Part shown: positions 9,386 through 18,820 of the stretch, piece by piece
Layout: each line of letters begins with the position of its first letter
Position numbering within the stretch: position 1 is the stretch's first letter
Assembly (NCBI RefSeq): GCF_900103605.1
Contig: NZ_FNHY01000002.1
Coordinates: 310,001-374,000, forward strand
Direction: 5' to 3'
Length of the DNA stretch: 64,000 nucleotides
DNA from: Psychrobacillus sp. OK028
GTDB lineage: Bacteria > Bacillota > Bacilli > Bacillales_A > Planococcaceae
Notes under the pieces: model-generated
Database searches by the model: none
Told to the model about the DNA's origin: nothing
Seen by the model: only the letters and a program-made list of their open reading frames with translations
Program-made: the position numbers and the translations under genes

Positions 9386-10660
9386 TTGCTTAATACGAAA
9401 TTAGATAAAATAAGTGAGATAATCGATGGAAAACGTGTTATAACGAAAAAACCTGAATTATTAGCGCCTGCTGGAAGTTTAGAAAAGTTGAAAATTGCTG
9501 TGCATTACGGTGCTGATGCTGTATTTATAGGAGGACAAGAATTTGGACTCCGTTCCAATGCGGGAAACTTCTCCATCGATGAAATGCGTGATGGAGTAGA
9601 ATTTGCTAACAAGTATGGCGCTAAAGTATACGTGACAACTAATATATTTGCGCACAATGAAAATATGGATGGATTGGAAGATTATTTGCAAGCAGTCGAA
9701 TCTACCGGGGTAACTGGAATTATTGTGGCCGATCCATTAATAATTGAGACGTGTAGAACTGTTGCGCCAAAATTAGAGCTTCACTTAAGCACGCAACAAT
9801 CTTTATCCAATTGGAAAGCTGTTCAATATTGGAAAGAGGAAGGACTTCATCGAGTTGTACTAGCTCGTGAAACTAGTGGAGATGAAATTCAATTGATGAA
9901 AGAGAAAGTCGACATCGAAATTGAAACGTTTGTCCACGGCGCAATGTGTATTGCCTACAGTGGTAGATGCACACTTTCTAATCATATGACTGCGCGTGAT
10001 TCCAATAGGGGCGGTTGCTGCCAATCCTGTCGGTGGGATTATGATTTATATGAACAAAACGATGGCCAAGAACAAGCCTTATTTACAGAAGGTGATGTTC
10101 CGTTTGCTATGAGTCCAAAGGATTTAAAATTATTGGAATCGATACCACGTTTAATCGAGTTAGGAATTGATTCATTAAAAGTAGAAGGTCGTATGAAGTC
10201 AATTCACTATATCGCTACTGTGGTGAGTGTTTATCGTAAAGTAATTGATACATACTGTGCAGATCCTGAAAACTTTATAATGCAGAAAAGCTGGGTAGAA
10301 GAGCTAGAAAAATGTGCAAATCGTGAAACTGATACAGCATTTTTTGAGCATGAGCCTACTTTTGAACAGCAGATGTATGGGGTACATGATAAAAAATTAG
10401 GGTTCGATTTTGTCGGACTTGTGTTAGAGTATAACGAAGAGACACAAATAGTGAAACTGCAGCAACGAAACTATTTTAAGCCTGGAGACAAAGTAGAATT
10501 CTTTGGTCCAGAAATAGAGAACATCGAGATGGTTATAAATGAGCTTACGGATGAAAAAGGACAGGTCTTAGAAGCAGCAAGACATCCTTTACAAATTGTA
10601 CAATTTAAATGTCCGACTAAATTATATCCAAATAATATGATGAGAAAAGGGATGAAATAA
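9386..10660 (+). CDS. trhP2: U32 family tRNA hydroxylation protein TrhP2 (YrrO)
   Basis: A 424-residue U32-family protein and partner of TrhP1 in 5-hydroxyuridine synthesis at tRNA position 34. It starts [14 protein letters not shown] near residue 23 and has the complete U32 signature: [12 protein letters not shown] near residue 184, then [11 protein letters not shown] near residue 206. These cysteines bind an iron-sulfur cluster in the E. coli TrhP family. The start is TTG behind AAGGGTAGG. The stop overlaps the udk start (TAATG). Confidence 0.94.
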   Translation: MLNTKLDKISEIIDGKRVITKKPELLAPAGSLEKLKIAVHYGADAVFIGGQEFGLRSNAGNFSIDEMRDGVEFANKYGAKVYVTTNIFAHNENMDGLEDYLQAVESTGVTGIIVADPLIIETCRTVAPKLELHLSTQQSLSNWKAVQYWKEEGLHRVVLARETSGDEIQLMKEKVDIEIETFVHGAMCIAYSGRCTLSNHMTARDSNRGGCCQSCRWDYDLYEQNDGQEQALFTEGDVPFAMSPKDLKLLESIPRLIELGIDSLKVEGRMKSIHYIATVVSVYRKVIDTYCADPENFIMQKSWVEELEKCANRETDTAFFEHEPTFEQQMYGVHDKKLGFDFVGLVLEYNEETQIVKLQQRNYFKPGDKVEFFGPEIENIEMVINELTDEKGQVLEAARHPLQIVQFKCPTKLYPNNMMRKGMK

Positions 10661-11298
10661 TGGCTAAGAAAACTCCTCTTATCATTGGGATCGCAGGTGG
10701 ATCGGGATCAGGTAAAACGAGTGTAACAAACGCAATCAGTGAAGTATTTAAGGACCATTCCGTAGTGGTAATTCAACAAGATTTCTATTACAAAGATCAG
10801 AGTCATTTGAAATTTGAAGAAAGACTCAATACTAATTATGATCATCCATTAGCATTTGATAATGACCTATTACTTGAACATATTCATAATTTGTTAGACA
10901 ATAAGTCAATTGAAAAGCCGGTATATGATTATGCACAACATACCCGCTCTTCAGAAACGATCAAAATTGAGCCAAAAGATGTTATTATTTTAGAAGGTAT
11001 TTTAGTTTTGGAAGATGAGCGACTTCGTAATATGATGAATATCAAATTATTTGTTGATACAGATGCAGATTTACGTATTATTCGTCGTATATTACGTGAT
11101 ATTAACGATAGAGGACGTACAGTTGATTCTGTTGTGGACCAATATCTTCACGTAGTTCGTCCGATGCACAATCAATTCATCGAACCGACTAAAAAGTATG
11201 CAGACGTAATCATTCCAGAAGGCGGCCAAAATGAAGTGGCAATAGATTTAATGGTAACAAAAATAAAAACTATTCTTGAAACGGATGTTAATGTATAA
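10660..11298 (+). CDS. udk: uridine kinase
   Basis: A 212-residue P-loop nucleoside kinase that phosphorylates uridine and cytidine in pyrimidine salvage. [12 protein letters not shown] (residues 10-21) is the P-loop, and DFYYKDQ and YDHPLAFD are family motifs. The start codon overlaps the trhP2 stop, implying coupled translation. Confidence 0.97.
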   Translation: MAKKTPLIIGIAGGSGSGKTSVTNAISEVFKDHSVVVIQQDFYYKDQSHLKFEERLNTNYDHPLAFDNDLLLEHIHNLLDNKSIEKPVYDYAQHTRSSETIKIEPKDVIILEGILVLEDERLRNMMNIKLFVDTDADLRIIRRILRDINDRGRTVDSVVDQYLHVVRPMHNQFIEPTKKYADVIIPEGGQNEVAIDLMVTKIKTILETDVNV

Positions 11299-11409
11299 TA
11301 TGATGATTGAGATTGACAATAATTTCATGAAATTCATAACATTGTGATTAGATGCATATGAATAATACATGATAAAGTTTTAAGTGTGTATTTAAAGGAG
11401 TGTATGGGA

Positions 11410-11883
11410 GTGTCAATAGAGAAACAATATCCAATGACCGTTGCTGGTAAACAAAAATTACAGGATGAATTAAATCATTTAATAACGGTTAAACGTAAAG
11501 AGGTAGTAGAACGTATTAAAATTGCTAGAAGTTTTGGGGATCTTTCCGAGAACTCAGAATATGATTCAGCTAAAGAGGATCAAGCGTTTGTAGAAGGTAG
11601 AATTTCAACTCTAGAGTCAATGATTCGCAATGCTGTTATCATCGAAGGAGAAGGAAATAACGACATCGTTTCGCTTGGTAAAACCGTAACGTTTGTGGAA
11701 ATTCCAGATGGCGATGAAGAAACTTATACAATCGTAGGTTCTGCAGAAGCTGATCCATTAGAAGGCCTTATTTCAAATGATTCTCCAATTGCTAAAGGAT
11801 TAATAGGCAAGACTACAGGAGATCGCGTGAAAATCCTTACTCCTGGTGGAGAAATGGATGTAGAAATAAAAACGATTTCATAA
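11410..11883 (+). CDS. greA: transcription elongation factor GreA
   Basis: A 157-residue factor that binds the RNA polymerase secondary channel and triggers cleavage of backtracked RNA. The N-terminal coiled coil carries the acidic tip in [15 protein letters not shown] near residue 42. The C-terminal FKBP-like domain ends [18 protein letters not shown] 11410 was chosen over the ATG at 11404 and an upstream ATG: AAAGGAG is nine bases away and the product then has exactly the B. subtilis GreA length. Confidence 0.97.
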   Translation: MSIEKQYPMTVAGKQKLQDELNHLITVKRKEVVERIKIARSFGDLSENSEYDSAKEDQAFVEGRISTLESMIRNAVIIEGEGNNDIVSLGKTVTFVEIPDGDEETYTIVGSAEADPLEGLISNDSPIAKGLIGKTTGDRVKILTPGGEMDVEIKTIS

Positions 11884-11884
11884 T

Positions 11885-11919
11885 AAAAGAGGTAAACGAA
11901 TCCGTTTACCTCTTTTTTT
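11885..11919 (+). terminator. terminator after greA
   Basis: AGAGGTAAACG (11888-11898) pairs perfectly with CGTTTACCTCT (11903-11913) and is followed by T7. Confidence 0.93.
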
Positions 11920-11995
11920 GAGGGATAAAATATTTAAAAAGGTCCAGTGAACCAGGAATTATAGTTCATGAAAGAAAAATAAATAATCCTACTCA

Positions 11996-12121
11996 TTTCC
12001 GTTTCAGGTGGGGGACAAAGGCGGTTGGCCCTCGCGGGGGAAGCGAGGAGCTATCATCGTCGCTGTGATAACTCATCTGTCTCACTAATCCCGTAGAAGA
12101 CGCCACCTTTCAATACAATCA
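11996..12121 (+). repeat. palindromic repeat family A, copy 2 (alpha core, degraded)
   Basis: It carries ATTTCCGTTTCAGGTGGGGG, GAGGAGCTATCATCGTCGCTGTGATA, CATCTGTCTCACTAATCCC and GACGCCACCTTTCAATACAATCA. The outer GGTGG/CCACC pair replaces GGCGG/CCGCC of other copies. The rest of the 434-base gap before yrrS shows nothing else I recognise. Confidence 0.8.
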
Positions 12122-12318
12122 TCTGCTCCTAAAAAGGATGTTTGCACTTATTAGGAATAGAATCTTATACCTAGGTCATATCTTAAATAGTTGTGAGAAA
12201 TTGGTCTACTTAAATGACATCATGACTATCAATCGTACTATTTTTGAGCTTTTTGAAACAAATTCCTATGATTCTCGTCTATTTGTAGTATATTCTCTTA
12301 TATTAAGGAGGAATTTGC

Positions 12319-13020
12319 ATGCCTGAAAAAAATACGAAATTTGACTCACGCTTAGATCAACGAAATCATAAGAGAAAAAAGAATACTATTCTAAATATAC
12401 TTATTGGAATAGTAATTCTCCTGATCATCATAGTAACAGTAAATATAGTTACAGATGACAACGAGAAAGAAAGTGCTAATACTTCTAACACAAACAATGA
12501 ACAAACAGAAGAAAATAGTGAGAATACCTCTAAAGAAGATAAAGAAAAGGAATCCGAAGCTTTAGTTGGTGATAGTACAGATTCCACAGATTCAACTTCC
12601 TCAAATGAAGAACCAACTTCTGAAACAGAAACGAATGAAACTACTGATGATAGTGAGACTGACACTGACACTGAATCAGGCACTGTAACAACTGAAACTT
12701 CCGACGATCCAAATGTCGAATCAGTTGTAATAGATTCTGGGTGGCAGCCAATAGGAACAGTCCAAACAGGTGATCACGTTTCAAGCTATACGAAAAAAAC
12801 TGTAGACTGGGATGAAAAAGTGGATGCATTAGCGTATGCTGCCAATTTAGATCCGTCCGATATGTATGTAGTATTTCTCGGTAACGGGGGAAGCCCTCAA
12901 AAATCCATAGGAACTGTAACTTCTAAGGATAGAAGCGAAATTTATCGTATATCTCTTGAATGGATTGATGGAGAAGGCTGGAAACCTACAAAAAAAGAGA
13001 AACTTAAAGCATTAAAATAA
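12319..13020 (+). CDS. yrrS: DUF1510 membrane-anchored protein YrrS
   Basis: A 233-residue protein with a short basic N-terminus, one membrane segment (about residues 24-46), a long low-complexity Ser/Thr/Glu/Asp linker (residues 50-135) and a C-terminal DUF1510 domain with GWQPIGTVQTGDHVSSY. B. subtilis YrrS has the same plan and position near greA and mtnN; there it lies with the sporulation gene yrrR. The yrrR gene is not seen here. AAGGAGGA precedes the ATG at good distance. Confidence 0.88.
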   Translation: MPEKNTKFDSRLDQRNHKRKKNTILNILIGIVILLIIIVTVNIVTDDNEKESANTSNTNNEQTEENSENTSKEDKEKESEALVGDSTDSTDSTSSNEEPTSETETNETTDDSETDTDTESGTVTTETSDDPNVESVVIDSGWQPIGTVQTGDHVSSYTKKTVDWDEKVDALAYAANLDPSDMYVVFLGNGGSPQKSIGTVTSKDRSEIYRISLEWIDGEGWKPTKKEKLKALK

Positions 13021-13054
13021 GTTTCTGCACTATTTCATTTATAATTTCAAAAAG

Positions 13055-13085
13055 AAAAGCTTCTTGACTTAAGAAGCTTTTTTCC
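13055..13085 (+). terminator. terminator after yrrS
   Basis: AAAAGCTTCTT (13055-13065) pairs with AAGAAGCTTTT (13071-13081) in a T-rich context. Confidence 0.85.
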
Positions 13086-13125
13086 TTATTTTAAAAGAAG
13101 TGCAATTAGAGAGGGGTTTATTAAT

Positions 13126-13818
13126 TTGAAAATAGCAGTTATAGGTGCAATGGAAGAAGAAGTAGAGCTTCTGAGAAAAGAAATCGAAAACCCAGAAACA
13201 AAGAACATAGCAAACAGTGAATTTACAAGTGGATCTTACAAAAATCATGAAGTTATTTTACTGAAAAGTGGAATTGGAAAAGTGAACGCGGCAATGACAA
13301 CTTCTATATTATTAAGCGAGTTTCAACCTGATTATGTTATAAACACTGGTTCAGCAGGGGGTTATGACCCTAATTTAGAGGTAGGGGCGATTGTAATCTC
13401 CGACGAAGTGAGACATCATGATGTCGATGTAACTGCTTTTGGTTATGAAATTGGTCAAGTACCTCAGCTTCCTGCAGCATTTAGATCTGACGAACGTTTG
13501 ATGAAATTAGCAGAGGAAGCAGTATCGGAAATAGGACAACATCAAGCCGCAACCGGTTTAATTGCAACAGGGGATATCTTTATGCATGAGCCTGCAAAAG
13601 TAGAGCAGGTTCGTAGCCATTTCCCACATATGAAGGCTTGTGAAATGGAGGCTGCTGCAGTTGCACAAGTTTGCCATCAATTTGACGTTCCTTTTGTCGT
13701 AATTCGTTCACTTTCTGACATCGCAGGTAAAGAATCCTCTGTCAGCTTTGATGAGTTTTTACCTGTTGCCGCTAAGCATTCAACGCAAGTTGTATTGCGT
13801 GTTATTGAAAAACTATAA
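13126..13818 (+). CDS. mtnN: 5'-methylthioadenosine/S-adenosylhomocysteine nucleosidase
   Basis: A 230-residue nucleosidase of the MTAN/Pfs family that cleaves adenine from methylthioadenosine and S-adenosylhomocysteine. [16 protein letters not shown] opens the protein, the glutamate in [10 protein letters not shown]-type motif [12 protein letters not shown] lies near residue 172 and the catalytic Asp in RSLSDIAG near residue 195. The start is TTG behind GAGAGGGG. The usual neighbour yrrT and the cysteine genes are absent. Confidence 0.96.
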   Translation: MKIAVIGAMEEEVELLRKEIENPETKNIANSEFTSGSYKNHEVILLKSGIGKVNAAMTTSILLSEFQPDYVINTGSAGGYDPNLEVGAIVISDEVRHHDVDVTAFGYEIGQVPQLPAAFRSDERLMKLAEEAVSEIGQHQAATGLIATGDIFMHEPAKVEQVRSHFPHMKACEMEAAAVAQVCHQFDVPFVVIRSLSDIAGKESSVSFDEFLPVAAKHSTQVVLRVIEKL

Positions 13819-13830
13819 GTTGTCATTAAT

Positions 13831-13859
13831 TTGCCATACTGCGCTGTTTAACGTATATT
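13831..13859 (+). promoter_or_regulatory. candidate sigma-A promoter upstream of the 26-residue ORF
   Basis: TTGCCA (13831-13836), a 17-base spacer and TATATT (13854-13859). A second -10-like TATGAT lies near 13881. Confidence 0.5.
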
Positions 13860-13926
13860 AATAATTCTCTTACTATATGCTATGATAAAATTATCAAGCG
13901 GTTTCAATGTAAGAGGAGGAGAATGA

Positions 13927-14007
13927 ATGTTATTCCTAATGGCTATGTCAGTTTTAGTAACAGCGGTATTATCATTTATCATGATCGCAGAGACAAGTGA
14001 AGATTAA
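13927..14007 (+). CDS. hypothetical 26-residue membrane peptide
   Basis: The frame reads MLFLMAMSVLVTAVLSF..., one hydrophobic segment followed by a short acidic tail ending ETSED. A strong site, AAGAGGAGGAGAA, lies just upstream of the ATG at 13927; an alternative ATG four bases earlier is in another frame. A candidate promoter is present. It converges on sigK with only six bases between the stops. I do not recognise the family; real expression is inferred from the ribosome-binding site and promoter. Confidence 0.6.
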   Translation: MLFLMAMSVLVTAVLSFIMIAETSED

Positions 14008-14013
14008 ATCTAA

Positions 14014-14742
14014 CTAAGCTCTTTTGGTGTTTGATACATCGAAAGAGTTTTTTTCATGTATATAGGATTGATACAGTTTTACTAATGCGCGTTTCTCAAT
14101 CCGCGATACGTAGCTTCTCGATATTTTTAGTTGCTTCGATATATCTTTTTGCGTCATAGGCTCATGACCAAGCAATCCATATCTTCGGACGATAATTTCG
14201 AGCTCTCTTTTTTCTAGCTGGGACAAATGTCGATATAAGCTATTCGTTTCTTCTTCATCTACCAATTGTTCGTCCGTACTTTTATCAATACCTGGAAGCA
14301 GGTCTGTAATTTCTAATGAGTGACCATCTTTATCCATCCCGATTGGTTCATGCAGGGAAACGTCTTTTTGTACTTTCTTTAATGATCGTAAATACATTAA
14401 AATTTCATTTTCTATACATCTGGCAGCGTATGTCGCTAGTTTCGTTTTCTTCGTGGGAGTATAACTATTGACAGCTTTCATCAGACCAATTGTGCCTATC
14501 GAGATATAATCATCCAACAGTTCATGCTTTGGATGAAACTTTTTGACTACATGGGCAACCAATCGCATATTTCGTTCGATAAGTTCATCACGAGCTGATA
14601 AATCGCCACCTAAAAATCGATCTATCATGATTTTTTCTTCTTCCGGTGTGAAGGGCTGATGAAATGCCTGGCCTTTCAAATAACCAAGAACGAGCGGAAA
14701 TTCTACAAAGATGCTTATAAAGGCAGCCATTAGACCGGTAAT
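14014..14742 (-). CDS. sigK: RNA polymerase sporulation sigma factor, pro-sigma-K
   Basis: The mother-cell late sporulation sigma factor. It has a hydrophobic pro-sequence (ITGLMAAFISIFVEF...), core-binding region 2 (RNMRLVAHVVKKF, GTIGLMKAVNSY, KLATYAARCIENEIL) and region 4 ending ISRSYVSRIEKRALVKLYQSY. The gene is intact, with no skin-type insertion. The ATG at 14757 has no ribosome-binding site and lies at the edge of GGAGGTG. Alignment with B. subtilis pro-sigma-K places the start at CTC/ATT, so ATT at 14740-14742, eight bases after GGAGG, is the likely start (242 residues against 241). The ATG start would give 247. Confidence 0.93.
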   Translation of the reverse strand: MTGLMAAFISIFVEFPLVLGYLKGQAFHQPFTPEEEKIMIDRFLGGDLSARDELIERNMRLVAHVVKKFHPKHELLDDYISIGTIGLMKAVNSYTPTKKTKLATYAARCIENEILMYLRSLKKVQKDVSLHEPIGMDKDGHSLEITDLLPGIDKSTDEQLVDEEETNSLYRHLSQLEKRELEIIVRRYGLLGHEPMTQKDISKQLKISRSYVSRIEKRALVKLYQSYIHEKNSFDVSNTKRA

Positions 14743-14797
14743 GAGGTTCACCTCCATCTAGTTGTTAAACCAGTGTATGTCGAAAGCTGCCAAAATA

Positions 14798-14829
14798 TGA
14801 AAAAGCGACCGCAAATTCGCAGTCGCTTC
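14798..14829 (-). terminator. terminator after pssA
   Basis: On the minus strand GCGACTGC pairs with GCGGTCGC (one G-T pair), followed by TTTTTC. It separates pssA from sigK. Confidence 0.85.
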
Positions 14830-14904
14830 ACTCGGAAATTAAAGTATTTAGTTATATGTCATTCTCTGACCAGCTCCAACGCTTATCGGGTCTAACATAG
14901 GCGT

Positions 14905-15444
14905 TTATACTTTCCTTAATGTAAATGTGCTGATCATTAATAGTGCTAGAATGATGAATAAAAACATGTAAGAGACAGATGGTACATATTCTATCGCAAA
15001 ATAGGATAACGTTAAAATCACACCAGCTACAGTAATGGGTAGACCGGTAAAAAAACCATTCGGTTCAGAAATATTAAATCGTGCGAGCCTGAAAGCACCA
15101 CATGCTATATAAATGACAGTTATGATCATTCCGGTAACAACGAACTCTTGTAATACTAACGAATACATCAGTAATGCAGGAGCTACCCCGAATGAAATAA
15201 TATCGCTCATGGAATCTAGTTGTTTACCTAATTCGGATTCGAGATGAAATTTTCGAGCTACAATTCCATCAAATCTATCTAATAGGCCAGCTATAAATAT
15301 AAATAAAACACTGAACGTGTAATTTTCATTCATTGTTGCCATGATGGCTGCACCACCACATGCTAGATTGCCAATGGTGATCATATTTGCTGCATGTGAT
15401 TTCAATTTTTTTACTGTTTGATACATTGCGTTTTGTAAAAACAT
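14905..15444 (-). CDS. pssA: CDP-diacylglycerol-serine O-phosphatidyltransferase
   Basis: A 179-residue integral membrane enzyme that makes phosphatidylserine from CDP-diacylglycerol and serine. The CDP-alcohol phosphatidyltransferase signature is complete: DGIVARKFHLESELGKQLD followed by SMSD near residue 60-82. Several membrane segments follow. AAGGAG precedes the ATG. It is divergent from psd, which uses its product; together they make phosphatidylethanolamine. Confidence 0.95.
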   Translation of the reverse strand: MFLQNAMYQTVKKLKSHAANMITIGNLACGGAAIMATMNENYTFSVLFIFIAGLLDRFDGIVARKFHLESELGKQLDSMSDIISFGVAPALLMYSLVLQEFVVTGMIITVIYIACGAFRLARFNISEPNGFFTGLPITVAGVILTLSYFAIEYVPSVSYMFLFIILALLMISTFTLRKV

Positions 15445-15535
15445 TGTAAATCACTCCTTTACAAATAACGTATTTGTTCATTATACTTCGATTAAGTAAA
15501 AATTGTAAGTTTAAATTTTTCTAGGGAGCTAAAAA

Positions 15536-16318
15536 ATGAGAGAAAGATTATATCAAACCATGATTGAATTAACCAATGGAAAATGGTCCTCATCACTAAT
15601 CCGAAGTTTTACCCAATCCAAGGTTAGCAAACGTATTATTCCCTCTTATATTAAGTATTTTAATATATCAACTCACGACATGATACAAAAAATTAACGAT
15701 TTCCCTACTTTACATGAATTTTTTATTCGTAAGGTTACTGAGGCTAGTCGACCGATTGATGAGAAAGCGGCTAGCATAATTAGCCCTGTCGATGCCACAA
15801 TAGAAACTTTCGGGGATATTACAGCAGAAGGGCTTTTCTATGTAAAACAAAAAACCTACTCTTTACAGGATATGCTAGGCTCTGATAAAATAGCTTCATT
15901 TTATCAAAATGGAAAATATATTGTTTTATATTTAAGTCCAGCCGAATATCACCGAATACATTCTCCTGTAGATGGCAAAGTTTTGAATCAATTTATTCTC
16001 GGTGCGAAATCGTATCCAGTGAATAAATGGGGTCTTCAGTTTGGCAAGCAAACGATAAGTGGTAACTACCGAATGCTTACGGAACTAGAAATGCCCAATG
16101 AAAAAAGGTGTATACATATAAAAGTAGGAGCAATGTTTGTAAATTCAATCGAACTTACGAATACATCTGCTACATGGAATAAAGGAGAAGAGGTTGGATA
16201 TTTCTCCTTTGGATCTACCGTCGTTATGCTATTCGAGTCTAATAGCGTGGAGTTCTCTAGTAATGTACAACCTGGCAAATTTGTCCGAATGGGTGAGAAT
16301 GTAGCAAATATGCTATAA
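15536..16318 (+). CDS. psd: phosphatidylserine decarboxylase proenzyme
   Basis: A 260-residue enzyme that decarboxylates phosphatidylserine to phosphatidylethanolamine. It self-cleaves at a Gly-Ser bond to form a pyruvoyl group; the motif here is FSFGSTVVMLFE near residue 222, with FGST in place of the common LGST. YHRIHSPVDG near residue 140 carries the conserved His. The start has AGGGAGC upstream. It is divergent from pssA, with about 90 bases between them. Confidence 0.96.
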   Translation: MRERLYQTMIELTNGKWSSSLIRSFTQSKVSKRIIPSYIKYFNISTHDMIQKINDFPTLHEFFIRKVTEASRPIDEKAASIISPVDATIETFGDITAEGLFYVKQKTYSLQDMLGSDKIASFYQNGKYIVLYLSPAEYHRIHSPVDGKVLNQFILGAKSYPVNKWGLQFGKQTISGNYRMLTELEMPNEKRCIHIKVGAMFVNSIELTNTSATWNKGEEVGYFSFGSTVVMLFESNSVEFSSNVQPGKFVRMGENVANML

Positions 16319-16356
16319 TCATAAATAGAAATAGCCTCGAATTGGAGTGTTCGTCT

Positions 16357-16878
16357 TTGTATTCAAATTTTATACCTAGTGAATTTGTAAGAAGTGTCTA
16401 TCATATAACACCTGAAATGTTAAAAGACAAAGGGATAAAGGCAATTATTACAGATTTAGATAACACATTAGTTGAATGGGATCGACCAGATGCTACCCCT
16501 AAATTAATTGAGTGGTTTGCGAGTATTAAAGCTGCTGGCATTCAAGTAACGATTGTTTCTAATAACAATGAGCTGCGAGTTAAATCATTTGCAGATCCAC
16601 TTGGAATTCCATTCATATTTAAGGCTCGTAAACCGCTTGGAAAAGCATTTCTTCAGGCATTGAGTATAATGTCGGTGAAACGAGAAGAAGTAGTAGTCAT
16701 TGGTGACCAGTTACTAACCGATGTGTTTGGCGGAAACAGATTAAAACTTCATACGATTTTAGTTATTCCAGTTGCGAAATCAGATGGATTTGTGACCAAA
16801 TTTAACCGTATGGTAGAACGAAGAATTTTTAGTTACTTGGACAAAAAAGGACAGGTTACATGGGAGGAAGAAGCGTGA
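16357..16878 (+). CDS. yqeG: HAD-type phosphatase YqeG
   Basis: A 173-residue HAD-superfamily IIIA phosphatase, first gene of the conserved yqeG-yqeM operon. The nucleophile motif DLDNTLVEWD is near residue 32, VTIVSNN near 63 and GDQLLTDVFGGN near 113. The substrate is not known. TTG 16357 was chosen because GGAG lies eight bases upstream and the length matches B. subtilis YqeG (172); another TTG 15 bases upstream has no good site. It overlaps yqeH by four bases (GTGA). Confidence 0.94.
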   Translation: MYSNFIPSEFVRSVYHITPEMLKDKGIKAIITDLDNTLVEWDRPDATPKLIEWFASIKAAGIQVTIVSNNNELRVKSFADPLGIPFIFKARKPLGKAFLQALSIMSVKREEVVVIGDQLLTDVFGGNRLKLHTILVIPVAKSDGFVTKFNRMVERRIFSYLDKKGQVTWEEEA

Positions 16879-17978
16879 CAGAAGCACCAAAATGTATCGG
16901 TTGCGGTACAGTAATTCAAACAGAAAAAGTAGGAGAGCCTGGTTATGCACCAGTTTCTTCTTTGGAAAAAGAAGATATAATATGTCAGCGTTGTTTCCGA
17001 TTGAAGAATTACAATGAATTACAACCAGTTTCATTGACAGATGATGATTTTCTTCGAATTTTAAATAGCTTAGGTACACAAAAAGGGCTAATCGTGAAAA
17101 TAGTTGATATCTTTGATTTTAATGGTAGTTGGTTACCTGGTTTGCATCGTTTTGTTGGCAACAACCCAATATTGTTAATAGCCAATAAGGCAGATTTATT
17201 ACCAAAATCAGTGAAAAAAAATAAAGTCATCAATTGGATGAAGCAGGAAGCCAAAAAACTAGGCTTGTCTCCGATAGACGTATTGTTTGTGAGTGCCCAT
17301 AAAGGAACAGGCATGCCAGAAGCAATGGAAGCCATCGAGCATTATCGAAAAGGCGAAAACGTTTATGTAGTGGGCTGTACAAATGTTGGGAAGTCTACAT
17401 TTATTAACCGAATTATTAAACAGGCTACTGGAGAGGATGCGATTATTACTACTTCGCATTTCCCTGGCACTACATTAGATATGATTGAAATTCCGTTAGA
17501 TGACACTAAGTCATTATTTGATACACCTGGTATTATAAATCACCATCAAATGGCCCATTACTTAGATCCATCAGAATTGAAATTTATAACACCTAAAAAA
17601 GAGATTAAACCGAAAGTATTCCAACTAAATAGTGAACAAACATTATATTTGGGCGGTTTATCTCGTTTTGACTTTATCAAAGGTGAACGTGCGGCTTTTA
17701 CATGTCATATAGCTAATGATATTCCAATACACCGCACAAAATTAGAGAATGCGGATAATTTATATAAAGAACATAAAGGAAAATTATTATCTCCACCGAG
17801 TGAAGAGTTTGCAGATCTACTACCACCTTTAGTTCGTCATGAATTTAAGATAAAAGATGATAAAACAGATATCGTATTTTCTGGATTAGGGTGGATTACT
17901 GTACAACGTGGTGGTGTAATTGTAGCCGCGCATGCCCCTGCGGGTGTAGAAATTTCTATTCGTCCATCATTAATTTAG
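16875..17978 (+). CDS. yqeH: ribosome biogenesis GTPase YqeH
   Basis: A 367-residue circularly permuted GTPase needed for 30S subunit assembly. The N-terminal zinc finger has cysteines in CIGCG and CQRC (residues 7-40). The G motifs run in permuted order: NKAD near 104, GCTNVGKST near 168 and DTPG near 215. A C-terminal RNA-binding domain follows. GTG 16875 has GGAGGA upstream and overlaps the yqeG stop. Confidence 0.97.
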   Translation: MTEAPKCIGCGTVIQTEKVGEPGYAPVSSLEKEDIICQRCFRLKNYNELQPVSLTDDDFLRILNSLGTQKGLIVKIVDIFDFNGSWLPGLHRFVGNNPILLIANKADLLPKSVKKNKVINWMKQEAKKLGLSPIDVLFVSAHKGTGMPEAMEAIEHYRKGENVYVVGCTNVGKSTFINRIIKQATGEDAIITTSHFPGTTLDMIEIPLDDTKSLFDTPGIINHHQMAHYLDPSELKFITPKKEIKPKVFQLNSEQTLYLGGLSRFDFIKGERAAFTCHIANDIPIHRTKLENADNLYKEHKGKLLSPPSEEFADLLPPLVRHEFKIKDDKTDIVFSGLGWITVQRGGVIVAAHAPAGVEISIRPSLI

Positions 17979-17989
17979 GAGTGATAGGC

Positions 17990-18820
17990 TTGAAAAAATG
18001 GTTTGCTGTGATTGGAAATCCAATTTCCCATTCCTTATCACCTACTATGCACGAAACATGGTTAAAACAGCTGGATATTAATGCAAGTTATATTCCAATA
18101 CATGTAGAGCAAAATCAGTTAGAGCAAGCTGTGGAATCTTTAAAGCTCTTAGGATGTAGTGGTTGGAATGTGACTATTCCTTTCAAAGAGGCGATTATTC
18201 CATTTCTTGATGATGTGGATGAATCTGCAAAAGGAATTGGGGCAGTAAATACAGTAGTGAAAACAAGGAACAATAAATATGTTGGGTATAATACAGATGG
18301 GTTAGGTTTTATTGAATCTCTTGGTCCCATTTTACCTGAGTACAACATATTGCTGATTGGAGCTGGAGGAGCTGCGCGCGGTATAGCTCATGCGTTCAAA
18401 AGAAAAGGTTATACACAACTGGCAATAGCAAATAGAACGTTAGAAAAAGCTATGGGATTAGTGGATGAACTTAAGACTGGACAGGCATTGACTTTGGAAG
18501 AAGCAGAAAATATGTTGAACAAGTTTGATATCATTGTACAAACGACATCACTTGGCATGAAAAATAACGACGCATCGTTGCCAATTCAATTGAACCGTTT
18601 AAAAGAGAATGCAATTGTAGCGGATATCGTATATAATCCTTTAGTTACCCCTTTTTTAGAGGAAGCAAAGAAATACAATGTTCGAACGGTTAATGGTCTG
18701 GGAATGCTTGTACATCAAGGAGCATTGGCCTTTTCATATTGGAATGGAGTTAAACCCGATTCTGAGGAGATAATCCAACAATTGATAGAGCAATTAGGAG
18801 GAAATTATGTTAACAGGTAA
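17990..18820 (+). CDS. aroE: shikimate dehydrogenase
   Basis: A 276-residue NADP-dependent enzyme that reduces 3-dehydroshikimate in aromatic amino acid synthesis. VIGNPISHSLSPTMHE (residues 6-21) binds shikimate, the catalytic Lys is in NVTIPFKE near residue 64, and GAGGAARGI near 124 is the nucleotide-binding loop. The start is TTG with TAGGAGTGA upstream. The longer in-frame ORF from 17891 overlaps yqeH and has no homology at its N-terminus. Confidence 0.97.
   Translation: MKKWFAVIGNPISHSLSPTMHETWLKQLDINASYIPIHVEQNQLEQAVESLKLLGCSGWNVTIPFKEAIIPFLDDVDESAKGIGAVNTVVKTRNNKYVGYNTDGLGFIESLGPILPEYNILLIGAGGAARGIAHAFKRKGYTQLAIANRTLEKAMGLVDELKTGQALTLEEAENMLNKFDIIVQTTSLGMKNNDASLPIQLNRLKENAIVADIVYNPLVTPFLEEAKKYNVRTVNGLGMLVHQGALAFSYWNGVKPDSEEIIQQLIEQLGGNYVNR

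Noticed and set aside
12138-12326. 62-residue ORF before yrrS
   Set aside because: The site is too close to the ATG, there is no recognisable content and it overlaps the yrrS start.
12366-12683. Ser/Val-rich ORF antisense to yrrS
   Set aside because: It is the mirror of the low-complexity Ser/Thr/Glu/Asp linker of yrrS.
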